NCBI RefSeq assembly: GCF_023898315.1
Contig: NC_064621.1
Location: 11,344,501-11,408,500, forward strand
Source: Schistocerca nitens
Lineage: Eukaryota > Arthropoda > Insecta > Orthoptera > Acrididae
Direction of reading: 5' to 3'
DNA: 64,000 bases
Shown one piece after another: positions 13,285 through 25,153 of the stretch. The translations under genes and the position numbers were made by a program. Below the pieces are notes generated by a model that was given only the letters and a program-made list of their open reading frames with translations, did not search any database and was not told the origin of the DNA. Within the stretch, counting starts at the first letter, position 1; each line of letters starts with the position of its first letter.

Positions 13285-13972
13285 TTCCGATGGAATTTCT
13301 CTGTTTCATCGTCAGTGGGAAGGTCAAATGGATACAGTAAACCTGCAGAGGTGCATCGGAATGTATAACTGGTGACACAGGAAACGCTCGAAACATAGAC
13401 AGTAGGATGACTCAGTCTTCCTGTACGTAAGTCGGCATTGTGTCTCTTATATTTAATTCCGATGCAATTTCTGTGTTTCATCGTCAATAAGAATGTCCAA
13501 GGGATACAGTAAACCTGCAGAGGTGCATCCGAATGTAAGTCTGGTGACACAGAAAACGCTCAAAACATAGACAGGAGGAAGAAAATGTCTTCCTGTACTT
13601 AAGTCGGCATTGTGTCTCATATATTTAATTCCGATGCAATTTCTGTGTTTCATCGTCAATGAGAAGGTCCAAAGGATACAGTAAACCTGCAGAGGTGCAT
13701 ACGAATGTAAGACTGGTGACACAGGAAACGCTCAAAACATAGACAGGAGGAAGAATCAGTCTTCCTGTACTGAAGTCGGCATTGTGTCTCTTATATTTAA
13801 TTCCGATGCAATTTCTGTGTTTCATCGACAATGGGAAGGTCCAATGGATACAGTAAACCTGGAGAGGTGGATCGGAATGTAAAACTGGTGACACAGGAAA
13901 CGCTCAAAACATAGACCGTAAGAATACTCAGTTTTCTTATACTTAAGTCGGCGTTGTGACTCTTATATTTAA

Positions 13973-14209
13973 TTCCGATGCAATTTCTGTGTTTCATCGC
14001 CAATGGGAAGATCCACGGGATACAGTAAACTTGCAGAGGTGCGTCGGAATATAAAACTCGTGACACAGGAAACGCTCAAAACATAGACCGTAAGAAGACT
14101 CAGTTTTCTTGTACTTAAGTTCTCGTGACACGGGAAACGCCTAAATCATTGACCGAAAGAAGACTCAGTTTTCTTGTACTTAAGTTGGCGTTGTGTCTCT
14201 TATGTTTAA
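13973..14209 (+). repeat. 237-bp monomer, A3 copy of the unit at 472
   Basis: Same 65-bp internal duplication, 4601 bp after the A2 unit, with CTAAATCATTG in place of CTAAAACATTG in the second segment. Confidence 0.9.
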
Positions 14210-14384
14210 TTCCGATGGAATTTCTCTGCTTCATCGTCAATGGGAAGGTCCAATGGATACAGTAAACCTGCAGAGCTGCATCGGAATGTAAAACTGGTGA
14301 CACAGGAAACGCTCAAAACATAGACAGTAGGATAACTCAGTCTTCCTGTACGTAAGTCGGCATTGTGTCTCTAATATTTAATTC

Positions 14385-17300
14385 CGATGCAATTTCTGTG
14401 TTTCGTCGTCAATGGGAAGGTCCTATGGATACTGCAAACTTGGAGAGGTGCATCGGAATGTAAAACTGGTGCAACAGGAAACGCTCAAAACATATACAGT
14501 AGGAAGACTCAGTCTTCCTGTACTTAAGTCGGCATTGTGTCTCTTATATTTAATTCCGATGCAATTTCTGTGTTTCATCGTCAATGGGAAGGTCCAAGGG
14601 ATACAGTAACCTGCAGAGGTGCATCCGAATGTAAGACTGGTGACACAGGAAACGCTCAAAACATAGACAGGAGGACGAATCAGTCTTCCTGTACTTAAGT
14701 CGGCATTGTGTCTCTTATTTTTAATTCCGATGCAATTTCTGTGTTTCATCGTCAATGGGAAGGTCCAAGGGATACAGTAAACCTGCAAAGGTGCATCGGA
14801 ATGTAAAACTGGTGACACAGGAAATGCTCAAAACATAGACAGTACTAAGACTCAGTCTTCATGTACTTAAGTCGGCATTGTGTCTCTTACATTTAATTCC
14901 GATGCAATTTCTGTGTTTCATCATCACGGTGAAGGTCCAATGTATACAGTAAACCAGCAGAGGTGCATCGGAATGTAGAACTGGTAACACAGGAAACGCT
15001 CAAAACATAGACCGTAATAATACTCAGTTTTCTTGTACTGAAGTCGGCGTTGTGACTCTTATATTTAATTCCGATGCAATTTCTGTGATTCATCGTCAAT
15101 GGGAAGGTCCAAGGGATACAGTAAGCCTTCAGAGGTGTATCCGAATGTAAGACTGGTGACACAGGAAACGCTCGAAACATAGACAGGAGGTAGAATCAGT
15201 CTTCCTGTACTTAAGTCGGCATTGTGTCTCTTATATTTAATTCGGATGCAATTTCTGTGTTTCATCGTCAATGGGAAGGTCCAAGGGATACAGTAAACCT
15301 GCAGAGGTGCATCGGAATATAAAACTGGTGACACAGGAAACGCTCAAAACATAGACAGTACTAAGACTCAGTCTTCCTGTACTTAAGTCGGCATTGTGTC
15401 TCTTATATTTAATTCCAAAGCAATTGCTGTGTTTCATCGTCACTGTGAAGGTCCAAGAGATACAGTAAACCTGCAGCGGTGCATCGGAATGTATAACTGG
15501 TGACACAGGAAACGCTCAAAACATAGACCGTAAGAAGACTCAGTTTTCTTGTACTTACGTCGGCGTTGTGTCTCTTATATTTAATTTCGATGCAATTTCT
15601 GTGTTTCATCGTCAATGGGAAGGTCCAATGGACACAGTAAACCTGGAGAGGTGTATCGGAATGTAAAACTGGTGACACAGGAAACGCTCAAAGCATAGAC
15701 AGTAGGAAGACTCAGTCCTCCTGTACTTAAGACGTCATTGTGTCTCTTATATTTAATTCCGATGCAATTTCTGTGTTTCGTCGCCAATGGGAAGGTCCAA
15801 AGGATACAGTAAACCTGCAGAGGTGCGTCGGAATGTAAAACTGGTGACACAGGAAACGCTCAAAACATAGACAGTACTAAGACTCAGTCTTCCTGTACTT
15901 AAGTCGGCATTGTGTCTCTTATATTTAATTCCAAAGCAATTGCTGTGTTTCATCGTCACTGTGAAGGTCCAAGAGATACAGTAAACCTGCAGCGGTGCAT
16001 CGGAATGTATAACTGGTGACACAGGAAACGCTCAAAACATAGACCGTAAGAAGACTCAGTTTTCTTGTACTTATATCGGCGTTGTGTCTCTTATATTTAA
16101 TTACAATGCAATTTCTGTGTTTCATCGTCAATGGGAAGATCCAAGGGATACAGTAAACCTGCAGAGGTGCATCCGAATGTAAGACTGGTGACACAGGAAA
16201 CGCTCAAATCATGGGCAGGAGGAAGAAACAGTCTTCCTGTACTTAAGTCGGCATTGTGTCTCTTATATTTAATTCCGATGCAATTTCTGTGTTTCATCGT
16301 CAATGAGAAGGTCCAAGGGATACAGTGAACCTGCAGAGGTGCATCGGAATGTAAAACTGGTAACAAAGGAAACGCTCAAAACGTAGACAGTACTAAGACT
16401 CAGTCTTCCTGTACTTAAGTCGGCATTGTGTCTCTTACATTTAATTCCGATGCAATTTCTGTGTTTCATCATCACTGTGAAGGTCCAATGGATACAGTAA
16501 ACCTGCATAGGTGCATGGGAATGTTAAACTTATGACACAGGAAACGCTAAAGACATAGACAGTAGGAAGACTCAATCTTCCTGTACGTAAGACGTCATTG
16601 TGCCTCTTATATTTAATTCCAAAGCAATTGCTGTGTTTCATCGTCACTGTGAAGGTCCAAGGAATACAGTACACCTGCAGAGGTGCATCGGAATGTAAAA
16701 CTGGTGACACAGGAACGCTCAAAACATAGACAGTACGAAGACTCAGTCTTCCTGTACTTAAGTCGGCATTGTGTCTCTTATATTTAAATCCGATGCAATT
16801 TCTGTGTTTCGTCGTCAATGGGAAGGTCCTATGGATACTGCAAACTTGGAGAGGTGCATCGGAATGTAAAACTGGTGACACAGGAAACGCTCAAAACATA
16901 TACAGTAGGAAGACTCAGTCTTCCTGTACTTAAGTCGGCATTGTGTCTCTTATATTTAATTCCGATGCAATTTCTGTGTTTCATCGTCAATGGGAAGGTC
17001 CAAGGGATACAGTAAACCTGCAGAGGTGCATCCGAATGTAAGACTGGTGACACAGGAAACGCTCAAAACATAGACAGGAGGACGAATCAGTCTTCCTGTA
17101 CTTAAGTCGGCATTGTGTCTCTTATTTTTAATTCCGATGCAATTTCTGTGTTTCATCGTCAATGGGAAGGTCCAAGGGATACAGTAAACCTGCAGAGGTG
17201 CATCGGAATGTAAAACTGGTGACACAGGAAATGCTCAAAACATAGACAGTACTAAGACTCAGTCTTCATGTACTTAAGTCGGCATTGTGTCTCTTACATT

Positions 17301-19198
17301 TAATTCCGATGCAATTTCTGTGTTTCATCATCACGGTGAAGGTCCAATGTATACAGTAAACCAGCAGAGGTGCATCGGAATGTACAACTGGTAACACAGG
17401 AAACGCTCAAAACATAGACCGTAATAATACTCAGTTTTCTTGTACTGAAGTCGGCGTTGTGACTCTTATATTTAATTCCGATGCAATTTCTGTGATTCAT
17501 CGTCAATGGGAAGGTCCAAGGGATACAGTAAGCCTTCAGAGGTGTATCCGAATGTAAGACTGGTGACACAGGAAACGCTCGAAACATAGACAGGAGGAAG
17601 AATCAGTCTTCCTGTACTTAAGTCGGCATTGTGTCTCTTATATTTAATTCGGATGCAATTTCTGTGTTTCATCGTCAATGGGAAGGTCCAAGGGATACAG
17701 TAAACCTGCAGAGGTGCATCGGAATATAAAACTGGTGACACAGGAAACGCTCAAAACATAGACAGTACTAAGACTCAGTCTTCCTGTACTTAAGTGGGCA
17801 TTGTGTCTCTTATATTTAATTCCAAAGCAATTGCTGTGTTTCATCGTCACTGTGAAGGTCCAAGAGATACAGTAAACCTGCAGCGGTGCATCGGAATGTA
17901 TAACTGGTGACACAGGAAACGCTCAAAACATAGACCGTAAGAAGACTCAGTTTTCTTGTACTTACGTCGGCGTTGTGTCTCTTATATTTAATTTCGATGC
18001 AATTTCTGTGTTTCATCGTCAATGGGAAGGTCCAATGGACACAGTAAACCTGGAGAGGTGTATCGGAATGTAAAACTGGTGACACAGGAAACGCTCAAAG
18101 CATAGACAGTAGGAAGACTCAGTCCTCCTGTACTTAAGACGTCATTGTGTCTCTTATATTTAATTCCGATGCAATTTCTGTGTTTCGTCGCCAATGGGAA
18201 GGTCCAAAGGATACAGTAAACCTGCAGAGGTGCGTCGGAATGTAAAACTGGTGACACAGGAAACGCTCAAAACATAGACAGTACTAAGACTCAGTCTTCC
18301 TGTACTTAAGTCGGCATTGTGTCTCTTATATTTAATTCCAAAGCAATTGCTGTGTTTCATCGTCACTGTGAAGGTCCAAGAGATACAGTAAACCTGCAGC
18401 GGTGCATCGGAATGTATAACTGGTGACACAGGAAACGCTCAAAACATAGACCGTAAGAAGACTCAGTTTTCTTGTACTTATATCGGCGTTGTGTCTCTTA
18501 TATTTAATTACAATGCAATTTCTGTGTTTCATCGTCAATGGGAAGATCCAAGGGATACAGTAAACCTGCAGAGGTGCATCCGAATGTAAGACTGGTGACA
18601 CAGGAAACGCTCAAATCATGGGCAGGAGGAAGAAACAGTCTTCCTGTACTTAAGTCGGCATTGTGTCTCTTATATTTAATTCCGATGCAATTTCTGTGTT
18701 TCATCGTCAATGAGAAGGTCCAAGGGATACAGTGAACCTGCAGAGGTGCATCGGAATGTAAAACTGGTGACAAAGGAAACGCTCAAAACGTAGACAGTAC
18801 TAAGACTCAGTCTTCCTGTACTTAAGTCGGCATTGTGTCTCTTACATTTAATTCCGATGCAATTTCTGTGTTTCATCATCACTGTGAAGGTCCAATGGAT
18901 ACAGTAAACCTGCATAGGTGCATGGGAATGTTAAACTTATGACACAGGAAACGCTAAAGACATAGACAGTAGGAAGACTCAATCTTCCTGTACGTAAGAC
19001 GTCATTGTGCCTCTTATATTTAATTCCAAAGCAATTGCTGTGTTTCATCGTCACTGTTAAGGTCCAAGGAATACAGTACACCTGCAGAGGTGCATCGGAA
19101 TGTAAAACTGGTGACACAGGAACGCTGAAAACATAGACAGTACGAAGACTCAGTCTTCCTGTACTTAAGTCGGCATTGTGTCTCTTATATTTAATTCC
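14385..19198 (+). repeat. Tandem duplication of 14 monomers (2 x 2407 bp)
   Basis: Every landmark between about 14.39 and 16.79 kb recurs 2407 bp later. The junction is close to 16792: just before it the sequence matches the end of copy two (CTTATATTTAA), and just after it the start of copy one (TTTCGTCGTCAATGGGAAGG, then TCCTATGG). The period is 14 x 172 minus one base; the missing base is the GGAACGCTC variant (for GGAAACGCTC) carried in both copies. Confidence 0.85.
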
Positions 19199-20959
19199 GA
19201 TGCCATTTCTGTGTTTCATCGTCAATGGGAAGGTCCAAGGGATACAGTAAGCCTTCAGAGGTGCATCCGAATGTAAGACTGGTGACACAGGAAACGCTCA
19301 AAACATAGACAGAAGGAAGAATCAGTCTTCCTGTACTTAAGTCGGCATTGTGTCTCTTATATTTAATTCGGATGCAATTTCTGTGTTTCATCGCCAATGG
19401 GAAGGTCCAAGGGATACAGTAAACCTGCAGAGGTGCATCGGAATGTATAACTGGTGACACAGGAAACGCTCAAAACATAGACAGTACTAAGACTCAGTCT
19501 TCCTGTACTTAAGTCGGCATTGTGTCTCTTAAATTTAATTCCGATGCAATTTCTGTGTTTCATCATCATTGTGAAGGTTAAATGGATACAGTAAACCTGC
19601 AGAGGTGCATCGGAATGTAAAACTGGTGACACAGGAAACGCTCAAAACATAGACAGTAGGAAGACTCAGTCTTCCTGTTCTTAAGTCGGCATTGCGTCTC
19701 TGATATTTAATTCCGATGCAATTTCTGTGTTTCATCGTCAATGGGAAGGTCCAATGGATACAGTAAACCCGCAGAGGTGCATCGGAATGTAAAACTGGTG
19801 ACACAGGAAATGCTCAAAACATAGACCGTAAGAATACTCAGTTTTCTTGTACTTAAGTCGGCGTTGTGACTCTTATATTTAATTCCGATGCAATTTCTGT
19901 GTTTCATCGACAATGGGAGGGTCCAATTGATACAGTAAACCTGCAGAGGTGCATCGGAATGTAAAACTGGTGACACAGGAAACGCTCAAAACATAGACAG
20001 TAGGAAGACTCAGTCTTCCTGTTCTGAAGTCGGCATTGTGTCTCTAATATTTAATTCCGATGCAATTTCTGTGTTTCATCGTCAATGAGAAGGTCCAATG
20101 GATACAGTAAACCTGGAGAGGTGCATCGGAATGTAAAAATTGTGCCCCAGGAAACGCTCAAAAATTTTGACAGTAGGAAGACTCAGTCTTCCTGTACTTA
20201 AGTCGTCATTTTGTCTCTTATATTTAATTCCGATGAAATTTCTGTGTTTCATCGTCAATGGGAAGGTCCAAGGGATAAAGTAAATCTGCAGATGTGCATC
20301 GGAATGTAAGACTGGTGACACAGGAAACGCTCAAAACATAGACTGTACTAAGACTCAGTCTTCATGTACTTAAGTCGGCATTGAGTCTCTTATATTTAAT
20401 TCCGATGCAATTTCTGTGTTTTATCGTCAATGGCAAGGTCCAAGGGATACAGTAAACCTGCAGAGTTGCATCGGAATGTAAAACTGGTGACACAGGAAAC
20501 GCTCAAAACATAGACCGTAAAAAGACTCAGTTGTCTTGTACGTAAGTCGGCGTTGTGTCTCTTATATTTAATTCCGATGGAATTTCAGTTTTCATCGCCA
20601 ATGGGAAGGGCCAAGGGATACAGTAAACCTGCAGAGCTGCGTCGGAATGTAAAACTCGTGACACAGGAAACGCTCAAAACATAGACCGTAAGAAGACTCA
20701 GTTTTCTTGTACTTAAGTTGGCGTTGTGTCTCTTATATTTAATTCCGATGGAATTTCTCTGTTTCATCGTCAGTGGGAAGGTCAAATGGATACAGTAAGC
20801 CTGCAGAGGTGCATCGGAATGTATAACTGGTGACACAGGAAACGCTCGAAACATAGACAGTAGGATGACTCTGTCTTCCTGTACGTAAGTCGGCATTGTG
20901 TCTCTTATATTTAATTCCGATGCAATTTCTGTGTTTCATCGTCAATAAGAATGTCCAAG

Positions 20960-23900
20960 GGATACAGTAAACCTGCAGAGGTGCATCCGAATGTAAGTCT
21001 GGTGACACAGAAAACGCTCAAAACATAGACAGGAGGAAGAAAATGTCTTCCTGTACTTAAGTCGGCATTGTGTCTCATATATTTAATTCCGATGCAATTT
21101 CTGTGTTTCATCGTCAATGAGAAGGTCCAAAGGATACAGTAAACCTGCAGAGGTGCATCCGAATGTAAGACTGGTGACACAGGAAACGCTCAAAACATAG
21201 ACAGGAGGAAGAATCAGTCTTCCTGTACTGAAGTCGGCATTGTGTCTCTTATATTTAATTCCGATGCAATTTCTGTGTTTCATCGACAATGGGAAGGTCC
21301 AATGGATACAGTAAACCTGGAGAGGTGCATCGGAATGTAAAACTGGTGACACAGGAAACGCTCAAAACATAGACCGTAAGAATACTCAGTTTTCTTATAC
21401 TTAATTCGGCGTTGTGACTCTTATATTTAATTCCGATGCAATTTCTGTGTTTCATCGCCAATGGGAAGATCCAAGGGATACAGTAAACTTGCAGAGGTGC
21501 GTCGGAATATAAAACTCGTGACACAGGAAACGCTCAAAACATAGACCGTAAGAAGACTCAGTTTTCTTGTACTTAAGTTCTCGTGACACGGGAAACGCCT
21601 AAAACATTGACCGAAAGAAGACTCAGTTTTCTTGTACTTAAGTTGGCGTTGTGTCTCTTATGTTTAATTCCGATGGAATTTCTCTGCTTCATCGTCAATG
21701 GGAAGGTCCAATGGATACAGTAAACCTGCAGAGCTGCATCGGAATGTAAAACTGGTGACACAGGAAACGCTCAAAACATAGACAGTAGGATAACTCAGTC
21801 TTCCTGTACGTAAGTCGGCATTGTGTCTCTAATATTTAATTCCGATGCAATTTCTGTGTTTCGTCGTCAATGGGAAGGTCCTATGGATACTGCAAACTTG
21901 GAGAGGTGCATCGGAATGTAAAACTGGTGACACAGGAAACGCTCAAAACATATACAGTAGGAAGACTCAGTCTTCCTGTACTTAAGTCGGCATTGTGTCT
22001 CTTATATTTAATTCCGATGCAATTTCTGTGTTTCATCGTCAATGGGAAGGTCCAAGGGATACAGTAAACCTGCAGAGGTGCATCAGAATGTAAGACTGGT
22101 GACACAGGAAACGCTCAAAACATAGACAGGAGGACGAATCAGTCTTCCTGTACTTAAGTCGGCATTGTGTCTCTTATTTTTAATTCCGATGCAATTTCTG
22201 TGTTTCATCGTCAATGGGAAGGTCCAAGGGATACAGTAAACCTGCAGAGGTGCATCGGAATGTAAAACTGGTGACACAGGAAATGCTCAAAACATAGACA
22301 GTACTAAGACTCAGTCTTCATGTACTTAAGTCGGCATTGTGTCTCTTACATTTAATTCCGATGCAATTTCTGTGTTTCATCATCACGGTGATGGTCCAAT
22401 GTATACAGTAAACCAGCAGAGGTGCATCGGAATGTAGAACTGGTAACACAGGAAACGCTCAAAACATAGACCGTAATAATACTCAGTTTTCTTGTACTGA
22501 AGTCGGCGTTGTGACTCTTATATTTAATTCCGATGCAATTTCTGTGATTCATCGTCAATGGGAAGGTCCAAGGGATACAGTAAGCCTTCAGAGGTGTATC
22601 CGAATGTAAGACTGGTGACACAGGAAACGCTCAAAACATAGACAGGAGGAAGAATCAGTCTTCCTGTACTTAAGTCGGCATTGTGTCTCTTATATTTAAT
22701 TCGGATGCAATTTCTGTGTTTCATCGTCAATGGGAAGGTCCAAGGGATACAGTAAACCTGCAGAGGTGCAACGGAATGTATAACTGGTGACACAGGAAAC
22801 GCTCAAAACATAGGCAGTACTAAGACTCAGTCTTCCTGTACTTAAGTCGGCATTGTGTCTCTTATATTTAATTCCAAAGCAATTGCTGTGTTTCATCGTC
22901 ACTGTGAAGGTCCAAGAGATACAGTAAACCTGCAGCGGTGCATCGGAATGTATAACTGGTGACACAGGAAACGCTCAAAACATAGACCGTAAGAAGACTC
23001 AGTTTTCTTGTACTTACGTCGGCGTTGTGTCTCTTATATTTAATTTCGATGCAATTTCTGTGTTTCATCGTCAATGGGAAGGTCAAATGGATACAGTAAA
23101 CCTGCAGAGGTGCATCGGAATGTAAAACTGGTGACACAGGAAACGCTCAAAACATAGACAGTACGAAGACTCAGTCTTCCTGTACTTAAGTCGGCATTGT
23201 GTCTCTTATATTTAATTCCGATGCAATTTCTGTGTTTCGTCGTCAATGGGAAGGTCCAAGGGATACAGTAAGCCTTCAGAGGTGTATCCGAATGTAAGAC
23301 TGGTGACACAGGAAACGCTCAAAACATAGACAGGAGGAAGAATCAGTCTTCCTGTACTTATGTCGGCATTGTGTCTCTTATATTTATTTCGGCTGCAATT
23401 TCTGTGTTTCATCGTCAATGGGAAGGTCCAAGGGATACAGTAAACCTGCAGAGGTGCAACGGAATGTATAACTGGTGACACAGGAAACGCTCAAAACATA
23501 GACACTACTAAGACTCAGTCTTCCTGTACTTAAGTCGGCATTGAGTCTCTTACATTTAATTCCGATGCAATTTCTGTGTTTCATCATCACTGTGAAGGTC
23601 CAATGGATACAGTAAACCTGCAGAGGTGCATCGGAATGTAAAACTGGAGACACAGGAAACGCTCAAAACATAGACAGTAGGAAGACTCAGTCTTCCTGTT
23701 CTTAAGTCGGCATTGTGTCTCTAATATTTAATTCCGATGCAATTTCTGTGTTTCATCGTACATGGGAAGGTCCAATGGATACAGTAAACCAGGAGAGGTG
23801 CATCGGATTGTAAAACTGGTGACACAGGAAACGCTCAAAACATAGACCGTAAGAATACTCAGTTTTCTTGTACTTAAGTCGGCGTTGTGACTCTTATATT

Positions 23901-25153
23901 TAATTCCGAAGCAATTTCTGTGTTTCATCGTCAATGGGAAGGTCCAATTGATACAGTAAACCTGCAGAGGTGCATCGGAATGTAAAACTGGTAACACAGG
24001 AAACGCTCAAAACATAGACAGTAGGAAGACTCAGTCTTCCTGTTCTGAAGTCGGCATTGTGTCTCTAATATTTAATTCCGATGCAATTTCTGTGTTTCAT
24101 CGTCAATGGGAAGGTCCAATGGATACAGTAAACCTGGAGAGGTGCATCGGAATGTAAAAATTGTGACACAGGAAACGCTCAAAAATTTTGACAGTAGGAA
24201 GACTCAGTCTTCCTGTACTTAAGTCGGCATTTTGTCTCTTATATTTAATTCCGATGCAATTTCTGTGTTTCATCGTCAATGGGAAGGTCCAAGGGATAAA
24301 GTAAATCTGCAGATGTGCATCGGAATGTAAAACTGGTGACACAGGAAACGCTCAAAACATAGTCAGTACTAAGACTCAGTCTTCATGTACTTAAGTCGGC
24401 ATTGAGTCTCTTATATTTAATTTCGATGCAATTTCTGTGTTTCATCGTCAATGGGAAGTTCCAATGGATACAGTAAACGTTCAGAGGTGCATCGGAATGT
24501 AAAACTGGTGACACAGGAAACGCTCAAAACATAGACAGGAGGAAGAATCAGTCTCCCTGTGCTTAAGTCGGCATTGTGTCTCTAATATTTAATTCCGATG
24601 CAATTTCTGTGTTTCATCGTCAATGGGAATGTCGAAGGGATACAGGAAACATGCAGAGGTGCATCGGAATGTAAAACTGGTGACACAGGAAACGCTCAAA
24701 ACATAGACCGTAAAAAGACTCAGTTGTCTTGTACGTAAGTCGGCGTTGTGTCTCTTATATTTAATTCCGATGGAATTTCAGTGTTTCATCGCCAATGGGA
24801 AGGGCCAAGGGATACAGTAAACCTGCAGAGCTGCGCCGGAATGTAAAACTCGTGACACAGGAAACGCTCAAAACATAGACCGTAAGAAGACTCAGTTTTC
24901 TTGTACTTAAGTTGGCGTTGTGTCTCTTATATTTAATTCCGATGGAATTTCTCTGTTTCATCGTCAGTGGGAAGGTCAAATGGATACAGTAAACCTGCAG
25001 AGGTGCATCGGAATGTATAACTGGTGACACAGGAAACGCTCGAAACATAGACAGTAGGATGACTCAGTCTTCCTGTACGTAAGTCGGCATTGTGTCTCTT
25101 ATATTTAATTCCGATGCATTTTCTGTGTTTCATCGTCAATGGGAAGATCGAAG
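20960..25153 (+). repeat. Higher-order repeat copy A4 (4194 bp)
   Basis: A4 is in register with A3 over its first part and with A5 at a constant offset of 4194 bp until about 27.23 kb. It has the first 237-bp monomer (21431-21667) and the AAAATTTT marker (24181). The second 65-bp expansion is absent. Near 24.63 kb it carries the GGTCGAAGGG...AGGAAACATGC variant that becomes the landmark monomer of domain B, so A4 already contains monomer types typical of the downstream domain. Confidence 0.82.
21431..21667 (+). repeat. 237-bp monomer, A4 copy of the unit at 472
   Basis: Same 65-bp internal duplication, 7458 bp after the A3 unit. Confidence 0.9.

Larger units (their letters stand above)
8901..13501 (+). 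repeat. Higher-order repeat copy A2 (4601 bp)
   Basis: A2 tracks A1 at an offset of 8900 bp until about 12.2 kb, then at an offset of 4601 bp to its end. It therefore lacks a block of 4299 bp (25 monomers minus one base) that A1 carries at about 3.3 to 7.6 kb. Both 237-bp monomers (9372-9608 and 13048-13284) and the AAAATTTT marker monomer (motif at 12637) are present. A single-base loss near 12867 turns the usual TTATATTTAA into a run of T before the next monomer. Confidence 0.85.
13502..20959 (+). repeat. Higher-order repeat copy A3 (7458 bp)
   Basis: A3 starts in the same register as A1 and A2. It is long because it holds a 2407-bp tandem duplication (about 14.39 to 19.20 kb), and its end resembles the end of A1 more than that of A2. 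It keeps the first 237-bp monomer (13973-14209), but the counterpart of the second 237-bp monomer, starting at 20572, is only 171 bp: the extra 65-bp segment is absent. Small frame-changing differences seen only here include a lost A near 14610 and TGCAAC for TGACAC near 14470. Confidence 0.82.
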
